NCBI GenBank assembly: GCA_947176475.1
Contig: CAMWQX010000099.1
Span: 1 to 5,484 of the forward strand
Direction of reading: 5' to 3'
Length of the DNA stretch: 5,484 bases
Source of the DNA: an uncultured Bacillota bacterium
Lineage (GTDB): Bacteria > Bacillota_I > Bacilli_A > RF39 > UBA660
Positions 1 to 5,484 of this stretch are shown piece by piece (positions within the stretch are counted from its first letter, which is position 1; each line of letters starts with the position of its first letter). A program made the position numbers and the translations under genes. The notes below the pieces were generated by a model, which did not search any database, was not told where the DNA came from, and saw only the letters and a list, made by a program, of their open reading frames with translations.

Positions 1-1288
1 TAACATAATTATCTTTTTCTGGATTATGATTCTCATTAGGAAAATCATTCTTTGTTAATTTTGCATCAACTATAAAAGCTTTAAACATATTTGTTTTCTT
101 TTCATAGTAATTATAAACTTCAAAAGAATTATTATAAATTTGATTTTGACTAGAAGCTAAAGCATCAAAAGTATATAACACTTTATCTTTTGCCAAATCA
201 TAGATTTCATACTTTTTATCTTTTCCCAATGCCATTACTACTAAATCATCATTCATATCAACTACTGACACATATTCTTTTAATAAAGTTTCTTTACCCG
301 TATTATCATACTTAACTATTTTAGCTGATTGCTTGTTTTCCTCTAAAGTATAAGCACCATTAAAATAGCAATAGTATTCTCCTTTTTTTAAAAGGCAATT
401 TTCCATATTACCCGAAAAACTTACTATCTTCTTAAGTTGTGAATCTAATATTAAATGATGTTCTTCTCCACCAACAGCTAACACATTAACTTTATAATTT
501 TCTCCACTCATTTCTAAACTTACATCATAAAACTCGGTATTCCCATAGTTTCCATAGCCAACTCTATTTTTAGTATCACTATAAATTTCATAGGATAATT
601 CCGTACCTCCGCCTAAGGCTAGAATATACATTCCTTTATCCAAAATAGATGTAGAAGATCCAAATAATAAATTTGAATATTCAAATGTCAATTCTATTGC
701 CCCATCTTCGCCAACAGGAGAAAATGCTCTATCTCCTTTATATTCGCCATAATAAAATATATTCTTTCCATTACTATATTTTAAAACAACTAAATCTTCA
801 CTTATCGTCTCATATTTTTTGGCCAAAGTAAGAGTTTTAACTTTACCAACTTTTCTATCAAAATATTCTAAACTTTTATCTTCATGAAGAAAAAATACTT
901 CATTAGTAATACATTTATCTTGACAAGTATATGAATCAACAAATTGATAATTTTCATCATAATATTTCTTATCTTTTTCAGGAATAATATAATATTCATC
1001 ATCCCCCTTTTGGGTTTTATCTTTATAAATATAATATTTCGTACCCTTTTCTTTTTCTAAATAGTCACTAGTTAAAAATTTAACATTTGCAAGCACTATA
1101 GAACGATTATCTTTGTCATTATTTGTTTTCTCATCATCATTAAAAACACTATCATTAACATTGGGACTTTTTGAATCATCTGTTTTATTATCCCCAATTG
1201 CCAAAACATATATTAAAATCCCCATTACGATAACAAGTATTATAATGCTCACCATTACTATAATTTTTTTATTACTATTTTCTTGCAT
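1..1288 (-). CDS. Membrane-anchored extracytoplasmic protein of unknown function (3' end outside window)
   Basis: I do not recognise this protein. The frame is open from an ATG at 1288 to the left edge, giving 429 residues with no stop, so the C-terminus is missing. Residues 1-8 are polar with two lysines. Residues 9-31 form one hydrophobic segment (IIVMVSIIILVIVMGILIYV and onward), and residues 32-65 are an Asp/Asn/Lys-rich linker. This predicts an uncleaved signal anchor with the bulk outside the cell. There is no lipobox cysteine. The remainder is rich in Tyr, Lys, Asp and short beta-strand patterns, such as KIVKYDNTGKETLLKEY (323-339) and KKYEIYDLAKDKVLYTF (358-374), which resemble beta-propeller blades. 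That fold is an inference. Cysteines occur only at 122, 126, 298 and 307. An in-frame TGA nine bases before the ATG makes 1288 the earliest possible start. It follows ychF but has its own candidate promoter and is separated from ychF by a terminator. Confidence 0.85.
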   Translation of the reverse strand, partial: MQENSNKKIIVMVSIIILVIVMGILIYVLAIGDNKTDDSKSPNVNDSVFNDDEKTNNDKDNRSIVLANVKFLTSDYLEKEKGTKYYIYKDKTQKGDDEYYIIPEKDKKYYDENYQFVDSYTCQDKCITNEVFFLHEDKSLEYFDRKVGKVKTLTLAKKYETISEDLVVLKYSNGKNIFYYGEYKGDRAFSPVGEDGAIELTFEYSNLLFGSSTSILDKGMYILALGGGTELSYEIYSDTKNRVGYGNYGNTEFYDVSLEMSGENYKVNVLAVGGEEHHLILDSQLKKIVSFSGNMENCLLKKGEYYCYFNGAYTLEENKQSAKIVKYDNTGKETLLKEYVSVVDMNDDLVVMALGKDKKYEIYDLAKDKVLYTFDALASSQNQIYNNSFEVYNYYEKKTNMFKAFIVDAKLTKNDFPNENHNPEKDNYV

Positions 1289-1291
1289 ATT

Positions 1292-1298
1292 ACCTCAC
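1292..1298 (-). promoter_or_regulatory. Ribosome binding site of the membrane-anchored protein
   Basis: On the minus strand GTGAGGT sits three bases before the ATG at 1288. The GAGG core matches the 16S tail, but the spacing is on the short side. No other in-frame start is possible upstream because of the TGA in the same stretch, so this site supports the chosen start. Confidence 0.6.
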
Positions 1299-1320
1299 TT
1301 ACTTTCTCTTACTTTATTCT

Positions 1321-1329
1321 ATTATATCA
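1321..1329 (-). promoter_or_regulatory. Extended -10 promoter for the membrane-anchored protein
   Basis: Reading the minus strand, TGATATAAT is a perfect extended -10 (TGn plus TATAAT). The hexamer at 1321-1326 would place the transcription start near 1314 and give a leader of about 25 bases. No good -35 lies 16-18 bases upstream (ACATAA at the 17-base position), which is usual for extended -10 promoters. Its first T is also the last T of the ychF terminator tract. Confidence 0.6.
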
Positions 1330-1366
1330 AAAAAAAGCAATGTTTATGTTTTTATCACATTGCTTT
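1329..1366 (-). terminator. Intrinsic terminator of ychF
   Basis: On the minus strand AAAGCAATGT (1366-1357) pairs perfectly with ACATTGCTTT (1343-1334), a 10-bp stem with a 13-base loop. It runs into a tract of eight T (1336-1329). It begins five bases after the ychF stop codon. The opposite side of the stem has no T-tract on the plus strand, so it is oriented for the minus strand. Confidence 0.85.
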
Positions 1367-1371
1367 ACATC

Positions 1372-2478
1372 TTATTTAGTTACATTAAATCTAAAATATG
1401 CTATATCTCCATCTTGCATTAGATAATCTTTTCCTTCAAGTCTCACCTTACCAGCTTCTTTTACCTTTATCTCTGAACCATATTCTTTTAAATCTTCATA
1501 ACTCATAACCTCAGCTTTAATGAATCCCTTTTCAAAATCCGTATGAATTACACCTGCACATTGTGGCGCTTTCATTCCTTTTCTAAAAGTCCAAGCACGG
1601 CATTCATCTTCTCCAGCGGTAAAGAATGTTGCTAAGCCAAGTAAGTCATATGTTGCAAAAATTAATTTATCTAATCCACTATTATTTATCCCTAAATCTT
1701 CCATAAATAACTTCTTATCTTCATCGGGCATATCGGCAAGTTCAGCTTCAATCTTTGCACACATTACGATAACTCCAGCATGTTCGCGCGCTGCATATTC
1801 GGATACCTTCTCGGTATATTGATTCTTACCTAACGCTATATCTTCTTCACTCACATTAGCCGCATAAATCATTGGTTTTAAAGTAATAAGTGAAAAATTC
1901 TTTAAGACATTTAATTCATTTTCATCAAATTCAACTAAACGAAGAGGAATATTCTTTTCCAAATTAGCAATACATTTTTGTAATGCACCAATCTCCAATA
2001 ACTCATTCTTATCCTTCGTCATTGTTACTTTTTTACCTAATTTATTTATACGATTATTCAAAACTTCTAAGTCTGCTAATATTAATTCAACATTGATAAT
2101 TTCAATATCTCTTATTGGATCAATTCCCCCTTCAACATGGGTTATATCTTTATCATCAAAGCATCTAACTACTTCAACTATAGCATCAACTTCTCTAATA
2201 TGACTTAAAAATTTATTTCCTAAACCTTCACCTTGACTAGCGCCTTTAACCAACCCAGCTATATCGATAAATTCATAAGCTGTTGGAACTAAACTCTTTG
2301 GCTTATATAAGTCTCTTAAAAAATCCAATCTTGCATCTGGTACTGTAACTACTCCCACATTTGGATCAATAGTTGCAAAAGGATAATTTGCTGCCAAAAT
2401 ATTTTTCTTTGTAATTGCATTAAAAAGTGTCGATTTACCAACATTAGGTAAACCAACTATACCTGCTTTAAGTGCCAT
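1372..2478 (-). CDS. ychF: Redox-regulated, ribosome-associated ATPase YchF (Obg-family P-loop protein)
   Basis: A complete 368-aa protein, the usual bacterial YchF length (OLA1 in eukaryotes). It is a cytoplasmic TRAFAC-class NTPase that, unlike other Obg relatives, prefers ATP. In E. coli and human it associates with ribosomes and is linked to oxidative stress and translation control. Visible motifs are the P-loop GLPNVGKS (9-16), the switch II motif DIAGLVKGAS (72-81) and NVSE (208-211). The last is the NxxE form of the G4 motif that replaces NKxD and explains ATP over GTP. The G5-like CAKIEAEL is at 240-247. His114 lies in DITHV and corresponds to the histidine reported as catalytic in YchF. 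A helical insertion spans about 125-200, and the C-terminal TGS domain about 281-364 (TFFTAGEDECRAWTFRKG onward). The ATG at 2478 begins the canonical MALKAGIVGLPNVGKS and has AGGT six bases upstream. It lies 29 bases after the upstream gene with no terminator between them, so it may receive read-through as well as using its own promoter. Confidence 0.97.
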   Translation of the reverse strand: MALKAGIVGLPNVGKSTLFNAITKKNILAANYPFATIDPNVGVVTVPDARLDFLRDLYKPKSLVPTAYEFIDIAGLVKGASQGEGLGNKFLSHIREVDAIVEVVRCFDDKDITHVEGGIDPIRDIEIINVELILADLEVLNNRINKLGKKVTMTKDKNELLEIGALQKCIANLEKNIPLRLVEFDENELNVLKNFSLITLKPMIYAANVSEEDIALGKNQYTEKVSEYAAREHAGVIVMCAKIEAELADMPDEDKKLFMEDLGINNSGLDKLIFATYDLLGLATFFTAGEDECRAWTFRKGMKAPQCAGVIHTDFEKGFIKAEVMSYEDLKEYGSEIKVKEAGKVRLEGKDYLMQDGDIAYFRFNVTK

Positions 2479-2501
2479 TTTATTACCTACTCTCTTTATC
2501 T

Positions 2502-2510
2502 ATTATATCA
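2502..2510 (-). promoter_or_regulatory. Extended -10 promoter for ychF, overlapping the upstream stop codon
   Basis: The minus strand reads TGATATAAT, the same extended -10 as in front of the membrane-anchored protein. Its TGA is the stop codon of the upstream gene. The start would fall near 2495, giving a leader of about 17 bases with AGGT at 2485-2488. The -35 position (GATATA) is poor. The region is very AT-rich, so a chance match is possible. Confidence 0.5.
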
Positions 2511-3977
2511 TACATATCTCTTATTATATCTTTTATTATATTTTTTATTTGATTTTTTATTTTCATTACCTCGACTATTATGCGCATTTCTTGTATCAAC
2601 AGTATCAACTATTGGTGGAAGTTCTTTTTTAATACTCATATAAATTTTCTCTATCTTTTTGATTTCTTCATCACTTGGATAATCATCTTTATTATCTACA
2701 CAATATCTAGAAGTACACGTTCTTCTAACAGGTGAACACATTCCATTACCAGTTAAATACTCTAAATAAAAATGTAAACAAGTATCTTTTTCATCCTTAT
2801 TTTCCTTATCACTAAATGTCATTCGTACTTCTTCTTTATTTCCTGCTAACAAAGCAACACTTACTCCGTCTTCCAAAATATCTATTTTTAAATCATTAAA
2901 AATATTTAACATTTGACCAAATCTTTGGTTTTTATTATAAAATCTACAATATTTTTCTAACATCGACCTAATATATTTTACCTTATCCATATTTTCCGAT
3001 ACTATTTTATTCTTTTTAATAAACTCATCACATTGACGATTGTATTTTGCATCTAGCGCTTCTTTGTCCGGATATCCACCATCTCCAAGATTATTATTAT
3101 ACGAAGTATACATATTAATAACTATCCCCATTATATCTTTTATCACATTTTCCCTAACTTCTAGTGATCTAAATTTAACAAATTCTTTATTCTGAGGGTT
3201 TTCCGTTGGTAATGCTTCAACATATACATTATTATCATTAAGATTTAATCCCTTATAATTAAAATCATAGACAGCTAAATAAATGCTCTTCCCTTTGTCT
3301 TTCATATAATCTTGAAATTCATCACCTAACAAAGTTAACATCCCATTAAATTCTGAATCACAAACCACTAAATCATAATTTACTAAACTTTCAACATTAT
3401 CTCTTAAAGTAAAATTATTAGATTCCACATAATCACATTGAGTAAAACCAGCATCCTCCAAAAACTTTTTAACTAAATCCTGATTTTCATTACTTCCCAT
3501 AAATAATATTCTTATATCTTCACGATGTCTAGGTAAAACAATATCTTTCTCTTCAATATCCGGTATTTCTATTTTCTCATCCCTTAGTTTTTCAGGAATA
3601 GAATCATTTAAAATCCTTAAAAAATCCTTTTTTAAAATTCTTTCACCTATTAAACAAGGATATGACACAATAAACCTCTTTGATTCATCATCTTCATATC
3701 TTGTACTAAAAAAGCACATATGAGGAACTCTCTTCTCTCCATTAATTGCTCCATAAAACAATTGTTGATATTTATAATTATCTATATTTTTAACTGAACT
3801 ACTTCCCATTAAAATAATATCAAATTTTTCTAATTCTTCTTCCTTACCTTTAAAGTACTCATTTGCTCTTAGAGTTGACTTAAACCAAAATACATTTTTA
3901 TATCCTGCATCAACCAAAGTTTTATACTCAAATTCCTTATCACTTAATAATAGTATGTTTGCGCATCTTTTATCCAT
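2508..3977 (-). CDS. Uncharacterised protein with two receiver-like alpha/beta domains (complete paralog)
   Basis: I do not recognise a named family. The protein is 489 aa, with no signal peptide or membrane segment, and is probably cytoplasmic. Two successive alpha/beta units can be read by hydrophobic pattern. Unit 1 covers about 6-130, with strands NILLLS (7-12), NVFWF (28-32), FDIILMG (52-58), MCFFST (87-92) and RFIVSYP (101-107). Unit 2 covers about 154-295, with RILFMGS, a CDYVES strand, YDLVVCD ending at Asp207, SIYLAVYD (231-238) and VYVEALP (251-257). This strand order resembles CheY-like receivers. Asp207 sits at the usual phosphoacceptor place, but the acidic pair after strand 1 and the strand-5 lysine of unit 2 are absent. 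After a conserved GDGGYP (298-303) comes a helical stretch, a beta-rich segment (LKIDILEDGVSVALLAG, 363-379), four cysteines (400, 414, 421, 426) and an Asn/Lys/Arg tail ending in a YNKR repeat. It has its own promoter and strong ribosome binding site. It is a tandem duplicate of the next gene upstream. Biological role unknown. Confidence 0.88.
   Translation of the reverse strand: MDKRCANILLLSDKEFEYKTLVDAGYKNVFWFKSTLRANEYFKGKEEELEKFDIILMGSSSVKNIDNYKYQQLFYGAINGEKRVPHMCFFSTRYEDDESKRFIVSYPCLIGERILKKDFLRILNDSIPEKLRDEKIEIPDIEEKDIVLPRHREDIRILFMGSNENQDLVKKFLEDAGFTQCDYVESNNFTLRDNVESLVNYDLVVCDSEFNGMLTLLGDEFQDYMKDKGKSIYLAVYDFNYKGLNLNDNNVYVEALPTENPQNKEFVKFRSLEVRENVIKDIMGIVINMYTSYNNNLGDGGYPDKEALDAKYNRQCDEFIKKNKIVSENMDKVKYIRSMLEKYCRFYNKNQRFGQMLNIFNDLKIDILEDGVSVALLAGNKEEVRMTFSDKENKDEKDTCLHFYLEYLTGNGMCSPVRRTCTSRYCVDNKDDYPSDEEIKKIEKIYMSIKKELPPIVDTVDTRNAHNSRGNENKKSNKKYNKRYNKRYV
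2511..2543 (-). repeat. Short tandem coding repeat (YNKR) at the C-terminus
   Basis: The last codons of the complete paralog repeat a 12-base unit, TATAATAAAAGA then TATAATAAGAGA, encoding Tyr-Asn-Lys-Arg twice, followed by Tyr-Val. The pattern continues past the stop codon as TATAATAGATAA. Each unit holds a TATAAT hexamer (2535-2540, 2523-2528, and 2502-2507 beyond the stop). Confidence 0.7.
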
Positions 3978-3985
3978 ATTTCTGC

Positions 3986-3994
3986 ATCACCTTT
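3986..3994 (-). promoter_or_regulatory. Strong ribosome binding site of the complete paralog
   Basis: AAAGGTGAT on the minus strand is an extended match to the 16S tail, eight bases before the ATG at 3977. It fixes this start. Another ATG ten bases upstream overlaps the site and is out of frame. Confidence 0.8.
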
Positions 3995-4001
3995 AAAGTG
4001 T

Positions 4002-4030
4002 ATTATAACGAAAAAAAAGACTAGTTTCAA
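4002..4030 (-). promoter_or_regulatory. SigA-type promoter of the complete paralog
   Basis: On the minus strand TTGAAA (4030-4025) and TATAAT (4007-4002) are separated by exactly 17 bases, differing from the consensus at one position. The predicted start near 3995 leaves a leader of about 18 bases, mostly the ribosome binding site. The -35 box lies in the loop of the upstream gene's terminator. Confidence 0.75.
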
Positions 4031-4047
4031 TTGAATTCTAATCTTTT
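4011..4047 (-). terminator. Intrinsic terminator of the upstream paralog
   Basis: On the minus strand AAAAGATTAG (4047-4038) pairs with CTAGTCTTTT (4024-4015), a 10-bp stem with one U-G wobble. The 13-base loop contains a further TTC/GAA pairing, and a tract of eight T (4018-4011) follows. The first base of the stem is the last base of the TAA stop codon. Confidence 0.85.
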
Positions 4048-5484
4048 TATTTTCTATTATTAGATTCTGAATATTTCATACGATATTTCTTATTATCTTC
4101 TGTTACCCCTTCAGGATTTTTTATTCCATCAATAATAGGTACTAACACGCTACACATTCTAGTATAAATAGCACTTACCTTTTTCATCTCTTCTTCACTT
4201 GCTAGATTTTCTATCTTTAATGAAGGATCATAATGCTCGTAATATCTACGTATCATTTGTGGAGATGTTTTTCCCTTTTCACTTAAATATTCCATATAAA
4301 ATTGTTCAAATGATTCATCATTTTTTAAATCAACATCTTTAAAAGTTAGACGACTAGCTTCTCTTTTACCAACTAAGAAAGCAATACTTAAACCATCTTC
4401 ACAGATATCAACACTCAAACCTTCAAAATTTATTCTTACACCATGTGGTATAGCCTCTGTTTTCTGACCTGCTAAAGCATAATTATTAATTCCTTCACTT
4501 ATTAACTCACGATAATCAAGTAAATATCTTTGAATCGTTGCAAGTTCATAAATATGTTCTGCTACAACTCTTGCCTCTTCACATGCTATTTCATACTTTT
4601 TATCACATTTTTGATCTAGTTCATCACCATTTGGATATCCTCCGTCTCCCATATTCTTGTTATATGAGCAATATGCATTAACAACTAGACCTGTTAAATC
4701 TCTTAAACTACCTTCTTCAGATTCCATTGATCTAAAATTTATTCTTTTCTTATTATCTAGATCTTCTGTTGGGAAGCCGTTTAGATAAAATCTATTAATG
4801 CCTTCACCTTGATAAAAAGAATGATAAAATGCCAAATAGATACTCTTTCCTTTATCTTTCATATAATCTTGTAATTCATCACCCATCAAACATAATTTAG
4901 CATTACACATATTATCTACGACTACTAAATCATAATCTACAAGTCTTGAAACACTATCCTCTAAAGTAAAATCTGCATCTCCAATAAATTGATAATTAGT
5001 TAGACCAGATTCTTTAAAAACCTTTTCTACTGCTTCATTATTATTTTCAAATCCAATATATAATACTTTTACATCTTCACGTTTTTCCGGTAATACCACA
5101 TCTTTGCTTTCAACTTCTGGTATCTCTATTACTTCACCCTTTAATTCATTTGGTATAGCTTTATCTAAAACCGTCAAAAACTCTTTCTCAGGTATTCCTA
5201 AACTACTAACACTAGGATGGGATACAAAAAATAACATTCTTTTATCTTCCATACTATGCCCTGTAAAAAAAGAAAGTTTTAGAGCATCGCATGAGTAAAA
5301 AGTCACATTAGTAAATGGTTGATTATATTTTTGAGCATTAAAATAATCAACAGTTCTACTTCCCATTAAAATCATATCAAATTTCTTTAATTCATCTTCA
5401 CGAGTCTTAAAATACTCATATGCCCTTATACTTGATTTAAACCAAAATACATTCTTATACCCAGCATTAACTAAAGTTTGATAC
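4047..5484 (-). CDS. Uncharacterised protein with two receiver-like alpha/beta domains (5' end outside window)
   Basis: Paralog of the protein at 2508-3977, of unknown function. The frame stays open to the right edge. The 36 codons above the ATG at 5375 encode YQTLVNAGYKNVFWFKS and onward, matching the paralog from its Tyr18 (32 of 42 residues identical in this part). The true start is thus about 17 codons beyond the window, and the ATG at 5375 is internal (FDMILMGS against FDIILMGS). 478 residues are visible. Unit 1 and unit 2 have the same strand order as in the paralog. Unit 2 has YDLVVVD, whose last Asp (codon near 4914-4916) is in the receiver phosphoacceptor position. MGDELQDYMKDKGKSIYLAF and GDGGYP are almost unchanged. 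The cysteine cluster of the paralog's C-terminus is absent here, and the tail is shorter and less basic. The gene ends in TAA and its own terminator. Confidence 0.87.
   Translation of the reverse strand, partial: YQTLVNAGYKNVFWFKSSIRAYEYFKTREDELKKFDMILMGSRTVDYFNAQKYNQPFTNVTFYSCDALKLSFFTGHSMEDKRMLFFVSHPSVSSLGIPEKEFLTVLDKAIPNELKGEVIEIPEVESKDVVLPEKREDVKVLYIGFENNNEAVEKVFKESGLTNYQFIGDADFTLEDSVSRLVDYDLVVVDNMCNAKLCLMGDELQDYMKDKGKSIYLAFYHSFYQGEGINRFYLNGFPTEDLDNKKRINFRSMESEEGSLRDLTGLVVNAYCSYNKNMGDGGYPNGDELDQKCDKKYEIACEEARVVAEHIYELATIQRYLLDYRELISEGINNYALAGQKTEAIPHGVRINFEGLSVDICEDGLSIAFLVGKREASRLTFKDVDLKNDESFEQFYMEYLSEKGKTSPQMIRRYYEHYDPSLKIENLASEEEMKKVSAIYTRMCSVLVPIIDGIKNPEGVTEDNKKYRMKYSESNNRK

Noticed and set aside
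1196..1288. Lipoprotein signal on the membrane-anchored protein
   Set aside because: There is no cysteine near the end of the hydrophobic segment, so there is no lipobox.
1113..1379. Hydrophobic open frame on the plus strand
   Set aside because: It lies opposite the membrane-anchored gene, the intergenic promoter and the ychF terminator. Its hydrophobic composition is the antisense of Lys/Asp/Asn codons, and it has no ribosome binding site.
2502..2510. TGA read as tryptophan (genetic code 4), extending the paralog by Trp-Tyr-Asn-Arg
   Set aside because: All tryptophans checked in these genes are TGG and no internal TGA is needed. Code 4 cannot be fully excluded, since the repeat pattern does continue for a few codons.
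3978..4046. Riboswitch or attenuator in front of the complete paralog
   Set aside because: The hairpin lies upstream of the predicted transcription start and directly after the previous stop codon. The remaining leader of about 18 bases is too short for a riboswitch.
5104..5298. 64-codon open frame on the plus strand
   Set aside because: It is fully antisense to the right-hand paralog, whose frame is supported by similarity to its neighbour.
3050..5484. Classical two-component response regulators
   Set aside because: Most receiver catalytic residues are missing, no DNA-binding output domain is recognisable, and no kinase gene is visible.

Overview
The window is AT-rich (about 70% A+T by eye). 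All four genes lie on the minus strand, so transcription runs from high to low coordinates. Gene order, AAGGTGAT-type ribosome binding sites, SigA-like promoters, T-tailed hairpin terminators and a typical bacterial YchF suggest a low-GC Gram-positive lineage (Bacillota, possibly an uncultured gut Bacilli or Mollicutes-related group). Tryptophan is encoded by TGG, and TGA ends one gene, so the standard bacterial code fits. The species cannot be named from this sequence.

Layout in transcription order. (1) 5484-4047: a large uncharacterised protein whose start lies beyond the right edge. (2) 3977-2508: a complete paralog of it, 489 aa. (3) 2478-1372: YchF, the Obg-family ribosome-associated ATPase, 368 aa and complete. 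(4) 1288 to the left edge: a membrane-anchored extracytoplasmic protein of unknown function, with 429 N-terminal residues visible and no stop codon. There is no gene-free stretch over 300 bases. The three gaps are 69, 29 and 83 bases.

The two paralogs are the least explained part. Each appears to hold two successive alpha/beta units resembling receiver (CheY-like) folds, then a helical and beta C-terminal region with no recognised family. The second unit keeps an aspartate where a receiver would be phosphorylated, but most other receiver active-site residues are missing. A signalling or binding role is therefore only an inference.

Each of the three visible junctions carries a promoter packed onto the end of the upstream gene. 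One promoter has its -35 box inside the loop of the upstream terminator. One uses the TGA stop codon as the TGA of an extended -10. One starts in the T-tract of the upstream terminator. The genes thus look mostly individually transcribed, except that nothing visible stops transcription of the complete paralog from running into ychF. No RNA gene, mobile element, CRISPR array or riboswitch was seen.
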